NCBI GenBank assembly: GCA_963702575.1
Contig: CAVPCU010000006.1
Coordinates: 186,001-250,000 of the forward strand
Length of the DNA: 64,000 nucleotides
Direction of reading: 5' to 3'
Source: VRUE01 sp963702575
GTDB taxonomy: Bacteria > Actinomycetota > Thermoleophilia > Solirubrobacterales > 70-9
Below the pieces are notes generated by a model. The model had not been told where the DNA came from. It did no database searches and saw only the letters and a list, made by a program, of their open reading frames with translations. Positions 7,947 through 16,259 of this stretch are shown here, in pieces (position 1 is the stretch's first letter; each line of letters opens with the position of its first letter). Made by a program: the position numbers and the translations under genes.

Positions 7947-10079
7947 GTGGGAATCAAGGCCAGCGCAACGCAGCCGGTGGCATTGAGGAGAGTGACGAGA
8001 GGCGTGCTCTACCTGGCGGCCTGCGTCTCAGCCCTGGCGCTTTGGGCGAGTGGCGCCCAGGCCGCCGTGGCCATCGAATCGTTTGCCCTCAGCACGCGCC
8101 ACCCTTTGGACGGCACCGTTGATTCCCAGGCCGGAGCCCACGCCGACCTGAACGTCTCGCTTTTGCTCAAGCATCCGGGCGAACCTGAAACGGCCAGGGA
8201 ACTGGAGGTGACGGCTCCGCCAGGGGTGTTCGCGAACCCCGAGGTCGTGCCCCGATGCCCCGCTGCGACCTTTGACGACTTCGAATGCACCCCTGACTCC
8301 CAGGTGGGGCTGATCACGCTCCGGGCCGACTACGAAGGCGATGCGGCCTTCGTCCTGGGCACCGCCCCGGTCTTCTCGCTCGTGCCCGAGCCTGGGGAGA
8401 TTGCTCGTCTGGGGTTCGTCGTTCCTACTCTCGGCGTCCCGATCGTCGTCCCCGTATCCGTCAGGTCGGAGATGGGCTACCCCCTCTCCCTCTCGATTGA
8501 CGACCTCCCCGAGGCGGCGCCGTTGGCGGGTCTCAGCCTGAGCCTGTGGGCGACGCCCGCTGCCACCTACCACGACTTCCAGCGCTTTGCGCCGGGCACG
8601 CCGGGAGAGCCTGCTGGCTGCCCGGGTCGGGAAGACACGGAATGTGCCGGAGCTGGCGCAGTGTCGAGCTCTTCCGCATGGGCATCGCTTCGCAATCCGA
8701 CTGCATGCGACGGACCACTGGGGAGCGTTCTGCTGGTCGACTCCTATCAGGACCCCGGCGACTTCGCCTCGGCCATGTCGAGCGGAGCGGCGAATTCCGG
8801 TTGCGGAGCCTTGCCCTTCGAACCCAAGCTAACGGCAAGCCTTACCGACGGGGCTGCTCGCAGCGCCTCGGGGCTTGAGCTCACTTTCGATAACAGCGAG
8901 GTCAACGCATTAAGCCCCTCCGGCCTCTCGGCGTCGGACATCAAGTCGATCGCGGCGACGCTGCCGCCAGAGTTGACCGTCGATCGGGGGGTGCTGGAGG
9001 GCGGGAGCGTTTGCACCGAAGTCGAATTCGTGTCCTTTGGCTCGGGCGGGGGCTCTGGCTGCGACGAAGGCTCCCGCCTCGGCGGCTTCACCGCCCACGT
9101 ACTGGGCGTCGAACCCCCGCTAGAAGGCTCGATCTACCGTGGCGGCTCCGAGTTCCCCGGTGTCTATCGACTCTTCCTCGAGGCAACCGGTCAGAGCATG
9201 AACGCCAGGCTTGTCGCTTCGTTGCAGCCCGAAGCCGAAGAAGGAAAGACGAGGATCGCGATCCCGAGTTTGCCCGAGTTCCCCTTCGCAGGCCTGCAAC
9301 TTGCGTTCGCGGAAAGCACCGGGCTGTTCCGCACCCCGCGCGAATGCGGCAGCTATGACGTTCGCAGTGTCCTCGTTCCGTGGAGCTCCCCGGCCGATGA
9401 ATACGTCGAGACCGATCCATTGACCGTCGACTCGGGACCCGGCGACGGGCCCTGCCCCGGGCCGGCGAGCGCCGTTGCCGTCTCACTGGCTCCGCTGTCG
9501 ATCGTGGCCGACGGCACGTCGACCAGCCTCGCGACGGCCACCGTCTCGGACGCAAACGGGTACGGCCTCGATGGCCAGGAAGTCGTCCTCCGGTCAAGCG
9601 ACCCGGGGGAGCGAATCGGCGCCGTGATCGATCACGGCGATGGCACCTACACCGCATCGATCAAGTCCTCCACGACTCCGGGCGTGGCGACGATCACCGC
9701 GGTGGACGAATCGGTTAAACCTGCGGTATCGGGCACCGTCCGGCTCGATCAGACCGCGAAGCAGGATTCGCTTTCGAGTGTGATCGCAAGCGCATCGGAC
9801 ACCCCGCTTTCGCCCCGACCGATCGTGGCCTTTCGGAAGCGCCCCGACCGGCACACTCGCGACCGCAGGCCGACGTTTGACTTCGTCGCCAGCGAACCCG
9901 GATCGACGTTCAGCTGCAAGCTCGATCGTGGTCGCTTCCATGCATGCAGGTCCCCCTACAAGCTCCCAAAGCTCAGCCCTGGGCCGCATGTTCTCCGAGT
10001 TCGGGCTGTCGATGCGACCGGGCTAATGTCCAAGACCGCGACCTATAAGTTCGTCGTAGTCGGGAATCGCGCAACTTGA
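7947..10079 (+). CDS. Large secreted surface protein with C-terminal Ig-like domains
   Basis: From GTG 7947 (GGGAGG at 7937-7942, spacing 4) the product is about 710 residues with a signal peptide: Arg-rich n-region, hydrophobic core LYLAACVSALALWASG and an AQA-A cleavage site. The N-terminal domain (GVFANPEVVPRC, then FSLVPEPGEIARLGF) resembles the start of the protein at 47156, so both belong to one family. Near residues 510-590 is a bacterial Ig-like (invasin/Big_1-type) domain (VADGTSTSLATATVSD and DHGDGTYTASI), followed by a C-terminal Ig-like module (RPTFDFVASEPGSTFSCKLD, then KTATYKFVVV). No enzyme motif is visible. Codon choice is less GC-extreme than in neighbours. Confidence 0.72.
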   Translation: MGIKASATQPVALRRVTRGVLYLAACVSALALWASGAQAAVAIESFALSTRHPLDGTVDSQAGAHADLNVSLLLKHPGEPETARELEVTAPPGVFANPEVVPRCPAATFDDFECTPDSQVGLITLRADYEGDAAFVLGTAPVFSLVPEPGEIARLGFVVPTLGVPIVVPVSVRSEMGYPLSLSIDDLPEAAPLAGLSLSLWATPAATYHDFQRFAPGTPGEPAGCPGREDTECAGAGAVSSSSAWASLRNPTACDGPLGSVLLVDSYQDPGDFASAMSSGAANSGCGALPFEPKLTASLTDGAARSASGLELTFDNSEVNALSPSGLSASDIKSIAATLPPELTVDRGVLEGGSVCTEVEFVSFGSGGGSGCDEGSRLGGFTAHVLGVEPPLEGSIYRGGSEFPGVYRLFLEATGQSMNARLVASLQPEAEEGKTRIAIPSLPEFPFAGLQLAFAESTGLFRTPRECGSYDVRSVLVPWSSPADEYVETDPLTVDSGPGDGPCPGPASAVAVSLAPLSIVADGTSTSLATATVSDANGYGLDGQEVVLRSSDPGERIGAVIDHGDGTYTASIKSSTTPGVATITAVDESVKPAVSGTVRLDQTAKQDSLSSVIASASDTPLSPRPIVAFRKRPDRHTRDRRPTFDFVASEPGSTFSCKLDRGRFHACRSPYKLPKLSPGPHVLRVRAVDATGLMSKTATYKFVVVGNRAT

Positions 10080-10138
10080 TTGGTCGGAGAGAGAGGGCGA
10101 TACTGGGTGGACATCCCTAGCGAAATGGAGGGCTTGAG

Positions 10139-10447
10139 ATGAAGTACTTCGTAAGCGCTACGCCCGGTCCGATGCCCCCGACCCCCGAGCAGTTCGACGC
10201 GGCCATGGCCTGGCTCGAAGGGAAGCTCGAAGACGGCACCTTCGACTGCCTCTACGGGTTCATCGAGGGCGGCGGCTTCAGCGTGACCAACGCCGACTCC
10301 CATCGCGCGGTTCTCGACCTGATGGCGGACTACCCACTGTTCGGCCTCGTCACCTGGGAGATCCGCCCATTGCTCGAGTTCAAAGAAGGCATAGAGACGA
10401 TCAGGGCCAAGCTGGCCGAGGCCCAGGCGGCGATGGCGGGCGGTTAG
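10139..10447 (+). CDS. Small dimeric alpha/beta-barrel protein (muconolactone isomerase-like fold)
   Basis: This 102-residue soluble protein starts MKYFVSATPGPMPPTPEQFD with an amphipathic helix (AMAWLEGKLEDG), then a strand-helix-strand repeat (GFSVTNADSHRAVLDLMADYP) and EIRPLLEF. The layout resembles muconolactone isomerase/YCII-type ferredoxin-like folds. GGAGGG lies just before the ATG. It is monocistronic, and the substrate is unknown. Confidence 0.6.
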   Translation: MKYFVSATPGPMPPTPEQFDAAMAWLEGKLEDGTFDCLYGFIEGGGFSVTNADSHRAVLDLMADYPLFGLVTWEIRPLLEFKEGIETIRAKLAEAQAAMAGG

Positions 10448-10454
10448 GCTCGGC

Positions 10455-11084
10455 TCAGCTTTCCTTCAAGACCGCGTACCAGACCCGCTCGGCGACGCGG
10501 ACGAGGTCGTCCCCCGTCCGCGCCAGCCGTCGGTAGAGCTCCCGCCGCCCGGCGACCTCGCGCAGGTCCCGGCTGTCGATCAGGGCGGACATCGCCGTGC
10601 GGTAGGTGTGCTGGGCGTCGCGCTGGTCCTTGATCGCGCGGTCGGCGAGCGCGGTCGCTCCGGCGTGGTCGTCCTCGGCGAACTTGGCGATGGCCTGTTC
10701 GATCCGCTTCGCGCCGTTGGCGAGCTCGGCGGCCATCTCGACGATCGCGGGGTCGGGCGCGATGCGCATCTCCTCGGCCTCGCCGACGAGGTTCTTGGCG
10801 CTGTTGAGCACTTCGTCGATCCCGCTCGAGAGCTCGAAGAGGTCCTCCGGCTCCAGCGGCGTCGAGAACGCCTCGGTCAGCCGGTCGCGCATCTCGCCCT
10901 TCTGCTCGTCGGCCCGGTGCTCGAGGCGGCGCAGCCGTTCGGCCGCGTCGCCGTCGCCTTCGGCCCAGGCGACGAGCGCCTCCATCCCCTCGGCCGTGGT
11001 CGCCGACTGCGACCGCAGCATCCCGAGCAGGTCGGGGGTGTCGGGGAGGAACCAGTGACGCCGCGCTATGGGACCGCCCTCCAT
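10455..11084 (-). CDS. DUF47/PhoU-like phosphate transport accessory protein
   Basis: This 209-residue helical protein reads MEGGPIARRHWFLPDTPDLLGM and then long helices with ELSSGIDEVLNSAKNLVGEAEE and IEQAIAKFAEDD, the DUF47 (PhoU-like) pattern. These proteins are encoded beside PiT low-affinity phosphate transporters and modulate them. Its start lies inside the 3' end of the PiT gene (19-base overlap on the same strand), confirming the pairing. Confidence 0.87.
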   Translation of the reverse strand: MEGGPIARRHWFLPDTPDLLGMLRSQSATTAEGMEALVAWAEGDGDAAERLRRLEHRADEQKGEMRDRLTEAFSTPLEPEDLFELSSGIDEVLNSAKNLVGEAEEMRIAPDPAIVEMAAELANGAKRIEQAIAKFAEDDHAGATALADRAIKDQRDAQHTYRTAMSALIDSRDLREVAGRRELYRRLARTGDDLVRVAERVWYAVLKES

Positions 11085-12070
11085 GCAACGAGGATTATCG
11101 CCCCGAGTAGGGCCGAGGCGGGAAGCGTCAGCAGCCAGGCGTAGGCGATCGAGCGGACCACGGCCCAGCGGATGTGGCGCCAGCGCCGCCTGCCGCCGCC
11201 GACGCCGACGACCGAGGAGGCGACCACCTGCGTGGTGGAGACCGGCGCGCCGAGGTAGGTGGCCGGCAGCACCACCGCCGTCGAGGCGCTCTGGCTGGCG
11301 AAGCCGTCGATCGAGGCAAGGCGGAAGATGCGGCGACCGATCGTGCGGATGATGCGCCAGCCGCCGGTCGCGGTGCCGAGCGTCAGCGCCGCGCCGCAGC
11401 TGAGCTTGACCCAGAGCGGCACCGAGAGCGAGTCGAGGTGGCCGCTGGCGAGGAGCAGGGCGGCGACCACGCCCATCGCCTTCTGGGCGTCGTTGGCGCC
11501 GTGGCCGAAGGAGAGCGCCGCCGACATCGCCCACTCGGAGCTACGGATCGGCGTGCGCACGCGCCGGGTCGCGCGCCTCAGCAGCCAGCGGTCGAGCCGG
11601 GCGAAGGCGAGGCCGAAGCCGAAGCCGAGGACGGGGGAGACGGCGAGCGCGATCATCACGCCCCAGACCCCGACCGGCTTCAGCCCTTCGAGCCCTCCCC
11701 ACTGGATCGCGCCGATGCCGGCCTCGGCGAAGGCGGCGCCGCAGAGGCCGCCGACGAGGGCGTGGGCCGAGCTCGACGGCAGCCCCCGCCACCAGGTGAG
11801 GACGTTCCAGAGGGTCGCCGCGAGGACCCCGGAGCCGATCACCTCGACGGCCTCCGAAGCCTGCACCGTGACGATGCCGGCGATCGTGTCCGCCACCGCG
11901 CTGCCGACCAGCAGCGCGCCGAGCATGTTGAAGACGGCCGCGAGGACGATCGCCTGTCGCGGGCTTGCGCCACGCGTGGCCACCAGCGTGGCGATCGCGT
12001 TGGCCGCGTCGTGGAACCCGTTCGTGAACGCGAAGGCGATCGAGAAGGCGATGGCGAGCGCCAGTTCCAT
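11066..12070 (-). CDS. pitA: PiT-family inorganic phosphate transporter
   Basis: This 334-residue multi-pass membrane protein carries the two family signatures: NGFHDAANAIAT near the N-terminus and SFGHGANDAQKAMG in the second half, each within a repeat of the inverted-topology fold. It moves metal-phosphate or phosphate with protons or sodium across the cytoplasmic membrane. It is the first gene of a two-gene operon with the DUF47 partner. ATG at 12068-12070 (complement). Confidence 0.92.
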   Translation of the reverse strand: MELALAIAFSIAFAFTNGFHDAANAIATLVATRGASPRQAIVLAAVFNMLGALLVGSAVADTIAGIVTVQASEAVEVIGSGVLAATLWNVLTWWRGLPSSSAHALVGGLCGAAFAEAGIGAIQWGGLEGLKPVGVWGVMIALAVSPVLGFGFGLAFARLDRWLLRRATRRVRTPIRSSEWAMSAALSFGHGANDAQKAMGVVAALLLASGHLDSLSVPLWVKLSCGAALTLGTATGGWRIIRTIGRRIFRLASIDGFASQSASTAVVLPATYLGAPVSTTQVVASSVVGVGGGRRRWRHIRWAVVRSIAYAWLLTLPASALLGAIILVAWRAVP

Positions 12071-12117
12071 CGCGCCATCATCTCCCGACCGGGGCGGTTC
12101 GCCTAGACTGCCACGCG

Positions 12118-12591
12118 ATGGCGACCGTCGAGATACAGGGCGTCGAGGGGATGCAGTCGCTGCTCGGCCAGGAGATCGGGCCGAGCGATTGGCGCAAGGT
12201 CACCCAGGCCGACATCGACGCCTTCGCCGAGCTCTCCGGCGACGATCAGTGGATCCACGTCGACGTCGAGCGGGCGAAGAGCGAGAGCCCCTTCGGCACG
12301 ACGATCGCCCACGGCAACCTCACCCTCTCGCTGGTCGACGGCTTCCGCAAAGAGCTGATCTCTTCCAGCGGCTTTGCCCTCGGCGTCAACTACGGCTGGA
12401 ACAAGATCCGCTTCCCGGCGCCCGTCCCGGTCGACTCCAAGGTCCGCGCCAAGGCCGAGGTCGTCTCGGTCGACGAGGTCGGCGGCGGCTGGTGGCAGGT
12501 AGTCACCCGCTTCACCCTTGAGGTCGAGGGCTCGGAAAAGCCCTGCTTCGTCGGCGACAGCGTCACCCGCGTGATGGCCCCCGCCGGCTGA
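12118..12591 (+). CDS. MaoC-like (R)-hydratase/dehydratase
   Basis: This 157-residue hot-dog-fold protein has the hydratase-2 motif DIDAFAELSGDDQWIHVD, in which the Asp and His are catalytic, followed by SPFGTTIAHGNLTLSL. It should hydrate trans-2-enoyl-CoA substrates. It is divergent from pitA, 47 bases away. The specific acyl-CoA substrate is unknown. Confidence 0.88.
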   Translation: MATVEIQGVEGMQSLLGQEIGPSDWRKVTQADIDAFAELSGDDQWIHVDVERAKSESPFGTTIAHGNLTLSLVDGFRKELISSSGFALGVNYGWNKIRFPAPVPVDSKVRAKAEVVSVDEVGGGWWQVVTRFTLEVEGSEKPCFVGDSVTRVMAPAG

Positions 12592-12618
12592 CGGCTTCCT
12601 GTTCCGCGGCGCAGTGGG

Positions 12619-13134
12619 TTACTTCTCGTAGCCGGCTTCGCGCAGCTCTGCCAGCGTCACCATCAGCGTCCGTGGTTCGGTGGCCAAGCTGCGAAAACCG
12701 AAGCGTTCATAGAAGCCGGCCGCGTCGTCGATAGCGTGCACGAGCGCGGCGCGCACGGCGATCTCTTCGGCGGCTCGGCAGATTCGCGCCAGAGCATCAG
12801 CCAGCAGGCGTGCCCCAAGCCCTTCTCCCTGACATCGGCGGTCGACAGCGAGTCGGGCGAGGATCGCCACTGGGACGGGGAAGTGGCGGGAGAGGCCCTT
12901 GCGAACGGAATCGGTTGCCTCGCCGTGCTCGATCTCACCGGCAAGCAAGGTGTAGTAGCCATGCACAGCGCCCTCGGCATTGGCCGTGACGAACGTGCGC
13001 GTCGCATCGCGTCGTTGGCCCTGTCCTGCGAATTGGACGAGCCAGCGGTTCAGGGCTTGATTGCCGCAGTCGAAGTCCGCTGTTTGGTGGCGAGTCGAGT
13101 CGTAGCGCTCGGTGAGCAGTAGGCGATCGCTCAC
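12619..13134 (-). CDS. GNAT acetyltransferase toxin (TacT/AtaT type)
   Basis: This 171-residue protein starts at a GTG (complement of 13132-13134). It has the acetyl-CoA-binding segment RLAVDRRCQGEGLGARLLADAL and the GNAT tail YERFGFRSL. The early segment FDCGNQALNRWL is characteristic of TacT-like toxins, which acetylate aminoacyl-tRNA and stop translation. Its start overlaps the stop of a DUF1778 antitoxin gene by 4 bases, the standard order for this module. Confidence 0.85.
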   Translation of the reverse strand: MSDRLLLTERYDSTRHQTADFDCGNQALNRWLVQFAGQGQRRDATRTFVTANAEGAVHGYYTLLAGEIEHGEATDSVRKGLSRHFPVPVAILARLAVDRRCQGEGLGARLLADALARICRAAEEIAVRAALVHAIDDAAGFYERFGFRSLATEPRTLMVTLAELREAGYEK

Positions 13135-13403
13135 GCGCGAGCGCGGAGTTCTTCGAGTCGGGCGACCGTGTCCTCGTCAGGTGGTCGCTCGAGCGCGTCG
13201 AGGAAGCGGCTGGCCTCCTCTGCATTGAGGACGATGCTGGTTTGCTCGACGAGCACCTGCTCCGCCTCTCGGCGCGCCGCCTGGCGGACGAACTCGCTGA
13301 GGGTCTGACCGCGAGCCGCAGCAGCGGCTTGCTCTAGGTTGCGCTCCTCATCGGTCATCCGGATCTCGATCCGGCGGGTCTTGGCGCTCGTCGCGGGCTC
13401 CAC
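13131..13403 (-). CDS. DUF1778 antitoxin (TacA type)
   Basis: RRIEIRMTDEERNLEQAAAA and TLSEFVRQAARREAEQVL form the ribbon-helix-helix domain, and the acidic C-terminal tail (LDALERPPDEDTVARLEELR) is the toxin-wrapping part. GTG at 13403 gives 90 residues. A longer reading from TTG 13436 would start inside the palindrome at 13425-13436 and is less likely. It should repress the operon and block the acetyltransferase. Confidence 0.83.
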   Translation of the reverse strand: MEPATSAKTRRIEIRMTDEERNLEQAAAAARGQTLSEFVRQAARREAEQVLVEQTSIVLNAEEASRFLDALERPPDEDTVARLEELRARA

Positions 13404-13424
13404 GGAAAGGGCAGTGTACGGCTC

Positions 13425-13436
13425 TTGTCCGGACAA
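13425..13436. promoter_or_regulatory. 12-bp palindrome upstream of the DUF1778 antitoxin
   Basis: TTGTCCGGACAA is a perfect palindrome 22 bases upstream of the chosen GTG start. Its position suggests the binding site of the antitoxin dimer. A related element (TTGTCCACAC...) occurs at 25577-25600, which may be coincidence. Confidence 0.45.
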
Positions 13437-13474
13437 TGCAAGCTCGGTCGGTCAAGGGTCGCAGGAGAAGTGCT

Positions 13475-13882
13475 TCAGTCCGAGGGATCGACGAGTTGAA
13501 CTTGCGCCGGCTTGAAGTCGCGCTGGTTGAGCGTGGCGAGTACCAGGTCGTGTGCGAGGGCGGTGGCGGCGATAAGGCTGTCTTTGATCGACATCGGCTT
13601 GCCGCGTCGGCGGAGATCGGCGAGCAACTGAGCCCAGCGCATGCCAACCGCCGCATCCCAGGGAATGCACTGGAACCGGCTGACCCCCTGCTCGAACCAG
13701 CTCTCCAGCTCGGTGCGCCGTCTTCCGCGGGCAAGGAGCAGGATGCCGAAGCGAACCTCGCCGAGGACGATCGGATCGACGACGATCGAGCGCTCGTTTC
13801 GCCGCAGCCACTCGACGATCCGAGGATCTGGGTCGGGCTTGGTCGCCTCGGAGAGGACGTTGGCGTCGACGAGGTGTCTCAC
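13475..13882 (-). CDS. VapC-like toxin, PIN domain
   Basis: This 135-residue protein begins MRHLVDANVLSEATKPDPDP, typical of VapC/FitB-like PIN toxins. Further acidic active-site candidates lie in VLGEVRFGI and SIKDSLIAATALAHDLVLAT, and the domain ends NQRDFKPAQVQLVDP. Its GTG start overlaps the AbrB-type antitoxin stop by 4 bases. Mg-dependent RNA cleavage is inferred from the family. Confidence 0.87.
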   Translation of the reverse strand: MRHLVDANVLSEATKPDPDPRIVEWLRRNERSIVVDPIVLGEVRFGILLLARGRRRTELESWFEQGVSRFQCIPWDAAVGMRWAQLLADLRRRGKPMSIKDSLIAATALAHDLVLATLNQRDFKPAQVQLVDPSD

Positions 13883-14109
13883 AGGGTGTCGGTCGACTCG
13901 GAGTCGACCGGGACGAAGTAGCCCTTCCGCGGGCAGGCGAGCAGCCAGTCCACCAGCCCTTCATTCGGCGCTGGCGATATCCGCCGTAGCCGGTACTCGT
14001 CGGCGTCGAGGCGCTCGACCTCGAACTCCTGCCCGGGCTCTATGCCGTCGCGCTGGCGAAGCTCGGCGGGGAGCACTATCTGGCCCTTGGTCGAGACGGT
14101 CGTTTTCAT
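13879..14109 (-). CDS. AbrB/MazE-type antitoxin
   Basis: This 76-residue protein has the swapped-hairpin DNA-binding motif MKTTVSTKGQIVLPAELRQ then IEPGQEFEVE, the SpoVT-AbrB pattern, with a C-terminal segment (NEGLVDWLLACPRKGYFVP) that should occupy the toxin. It is the first gene of the module, and an inverted repeat covers its promoter at 14114-14132. Confidence 0.87.
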   Translation of the reverse strand: MKTTVSTKGQIVLPAELRQRDGIEPGQEFEVERLDADEYRLRRISPAPNEGLVDWLLACPRKGYFVPVDSESTDTL

Positions 14110-14113
14110 ACCT

Positions 14114-14132
14114 CGTAAGATAGCATCTTACG
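14114..14132. promoter_or_regulatory. Inverted repeat, antitoxin operator
   Basis: Seven-base arms CGTAAGA / TCTTACG with a 5-base spacer lie 4 bases upstream of the AbrB-type antitoxin start. AT-rich sequence here contrasts with the surroundings and probably includes the promoter. It is the likely autorepression site. Confidence 0.55.
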
Positions 14133-14243
14133 GCCGAGACCGAAAGAATTGCGGTACCGAAGCTTCGTAATGTGGAATCTCAATGCGGCTCGGTTGACCA
14201 CTCATGACAACCGCGGTTGACAACAAGCGGTTGTGCAGAGAGG

Positions 14244-14885
14244 ATGCCATCGTTGACTGACCTGAGCAATCAGCCTCCACCACTCGAAGGCGACCGCAAA
14301 GCATCCGCGGGCTGGTATCCGGACCCACTTGGTTCGCCCAATCTTCGGTATTGGGACGGGGCTGCGTGGACTGCGGATATTCCGCCTGCCGGCGGCGGGG
14401 GTGGCAAGCGTGGCTGGTGGTCGGCGAACTGGCGCTATGTGGCCTTTACCGCTGCTGGTTTCCTGGTGGGTGGCGCAATTGGGGCGTCCGGCAATAACTC
14501 AGCTACGACGACGGCGACGGTCACGAACACGAAACGCGAAGTCACGACGAAGACCGTTCCGCAAGTGAGAACCACCACGGAGACCGTTACCGCTAAGCCT
14601 CCGCCTGCCGAACCGGCAGCCGCTGACGAACCTTCGTCGTCTTCGGGCGAAGTTCAGACGTTCAGTGGGAACGGCGGTAAGAATCTTGGAAACATCGAAG
14701 TGTCGACGGACTCGACCCTGACCTGGACCAATGACGGAGGGATCTTTCAGATCTTCGCCAACGAATTCGAAGTGCTCGTCAACTCGTCCGCCCACAGCGG
14801 CGATACGTTCCTGCCGGCCGACACCTACAGCAGCATGCAAACCAACGCCGTCGGAAACTGGACGATTACGATCGAACCGAAGTAG
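14244..14885 (+). CDS. DUF2510 membrane protein with extracellular C-terminal domain
   Basis: This protein is about 213 residues. The N-terminal DUF2510 motif GWYPDPLGSPNLRYWDG is at residues 23-39. A Trp-rich basic patch leads into one membrane segment (YVAFTAAGFLVGGAIGAS), then a Thr-rich linker with repeated TTTxTV units, then a folded C-terminal domain (about 90 residues) without known motifs. DUF2510 is frequent at the cytoplasmic end of actinobacterial membrane proteins. ATG 14244 is preferred; a start at 14217 would add nine residues. Function unknown. Confidence 0.72.
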   Translation: MPSLTDLSNQPPPLEGDRKASAGWYPDPLGSPNLRYWDGAAWTADIPPAGGGGGKRGWWSANWRYVAFTAAGFLVGGAIGASGNNSATTTATVTNTKREVTTKTVPQVRTTTETVTAKPPPAEPAAADEPSSSSGEVQTFSGNGGKNLGNIEVSTDSTLTWTNDGGIFQIFANEFEVLVNSSAHSGDTFLPADTYSSMQTNAVGNWTITIEPK

Positions 14886-14893
14886 CTGCGCCG

Positions 14894-15352
14894 CTACTTA
14901 ACGACCAGGGTGCCTTCCATGCCGGCTTCGCGGTGGCCGGGGACGGTGCAGAAGTAGTGGTAGGTGCCGGGCTTCAGGTTGGCCGTGGTCGAGTCGTCGC
15001 CTTCGGCGATCAGTTCGGTCTGGGCAACGGTTTCGCCGCTGGCGTTTTCGATCGCGACGTCGTGGGTGAGGCCCTGCGGGTTCTTGAAGTCGACCGTCAC
15101 CTTGCCCGCCTTGGCCGAGGCTTCGGTCGTGGTGTAGGCGAGCTGGCCGTTCGGGTCGGTTTCGATTGCCAGCGTCGAGCCGCCGCCGGAGGATCCGCCG
15201 CTCGATTCCTTGCCGGCGCCGCCGTTGGCATTGCCGCCGCTTTCGTTGCTCGAGGTCGTGGTGTTCGAGCTCGAGCTCGAGCTGCTGCTTCCGCAGGCGA
15301 CGAGCGCTGCTGCTGCGAGGGACAAGACGAGCAGAGCTACGACCTTCTTCAT
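14894..15352 (-). CDS. Cupredoxin (plastocyanin-like) lipoprotein
   Basis: This 152-residue protein has a lipoprotein signal peptide (MKKVVALLVLSLAAAALVAC, lipobox Cys20) and a long Ser/Asn/Gly linker. Its cupredoxin domain has type-1 copper ligands: His in GLTHDVAI, then Cys, His and Met in YHYFCTVPGHREAGMEG. It is probably an extracytoplasmic electron carrier anchored to the membrane. It is transcribed convergently with the DUF2510 gene, and the partner oxidase or reductase is not nearby. Confidence 0.9.
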   Translation of the reverse strand: MKKVVALLVLSLAAAALVACGSSSSSSSSNTTTSSNESGGNANGGAGKESSGGSSGGGSTLAIETDPNGQLAYTTTEASAKAGKVTVDFKNPQGLTHDVAIENASGETVAQTELIAEGDDSTTANLKPGTYHYFCTVPGHREAGMEGTLVVK

Positions 15353-15424
15353 CGGCGAATCCTTTCCACTGGGGACCGGGTAGGGGTCACTGTACCCCGA
15401 ATACGCCGTCGCGAGAACTTCGGT

Positions 15425-16234
15425 TCAGCGACCCTCGAAGCGGGGCTTCTCGCCGCCGAAGAAGGCCGACACGGCGGCGTGGAGGTCCTCGGTCGCCATG
15501 CTGTCGGCGATCCCGTGGCGCTCCAGCTGCAGGTGCTCGGTGATGCTGTTGTCGAGGCTCACCCCACAGAGTCGTTTGGCCATCTTCACGTAGTAGGGGG
15601 CCTTCTCGGCCAGCTCGGCCGCCTTCGCGGTGGCGCGTGCGAGCAGCTCGTCCGCCGGCACGACCTCGGAGACGAGGCGCTCGGCGAGAGCGTCGGCGGC
15701 GCTCATGTTGGGGTCCTCGAGCAGGATCTCCAGCGCCCGGCTCGGCCCGACCACGCGCGGCAGGAAGTAGGTCATGCCGCCGTCGGGCGAGGCGCCGATG
15801 CGGCCGTAGGCGGGGGCGAAGAAGGCGACCTCCGAGGCGATGCGGATGTCGCACGCCAAGGCGAGCGAGAAGCCCGCCCCGGCGGCCGGCCCGTTGACCG
15901 CGGCGATCACCGGATACGGCACCCGCCGCAGGTCGACGATCGCCTGGTGCAGCGCCTCGGCGCCCCGCCGTACCTGCGCCGGCAGGTCGACCGTGTCGTC
16001 GTCGACCCCGGTCTTGAACCAGTTGACGTCGCCGCCGGCGCAGAAGGCCTTGCCGGCGCCCGTCAGCACCAGTGCCCGCAGCGGCGCCTGGTCGGCGAGC
16101 CAGGCGAAGGCGACGGTCAGCTCGCCGATCATCTCCGGGCTCATCGCGTTGAAGGCGTCGGGCCGGTCGAGGGTGAGCGTGCCGATCTCGCCGTCGATCT
16201 CGATCCGCAGCGTGTTCAGCTCGGGCGGGCTCAT
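15425..16234 (-). CDS. Enoyl-CoA hydratase/isomerase family protein
   Basis: This 269-residue crotonase-fold protein shows the oxyanion-hole segments GKAFCAGGDVNWF and GPAAGAGFSLALACD and the helix TEHLQLERHGIADSMAT. Its substrate class is a CoA thioester. The usual pair of catalytic glutamates is not clear: the position after the second oxyanion loop reads GASPDGGMTYFLPR, with Asp rather than Glu. Isomerase or related activity is therefore as possible as hydration. Monocistronic. Confidence 0.85.
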   Translation of the reverse strand: MSPPELNTLRIEIDGEIGTLTLDRPDAFNAMSPEMIGELTVAFAWLADQAPLRALVLTGAGKAFCAGGDVNWFKTGVDDDTVDLPAQVRRGAEALHQAIVDLRRVPYPVIAAVNGPAAGAGFSLALACDIRIASEVAFFAPAYGRIGASPDGGMTYFLPRVVGPSRALEILLEDPNMSAADALAERLVSEVVPADELLARATAKAAELAEKAPYYVKMAKRLCGVSLDNSITEHLQLERHGIADSMATEDLHAAVSAFFGGEKPRFEGR

Positions 16235-16259
16235 CGACGGGAACCCTACCCTTAACCGT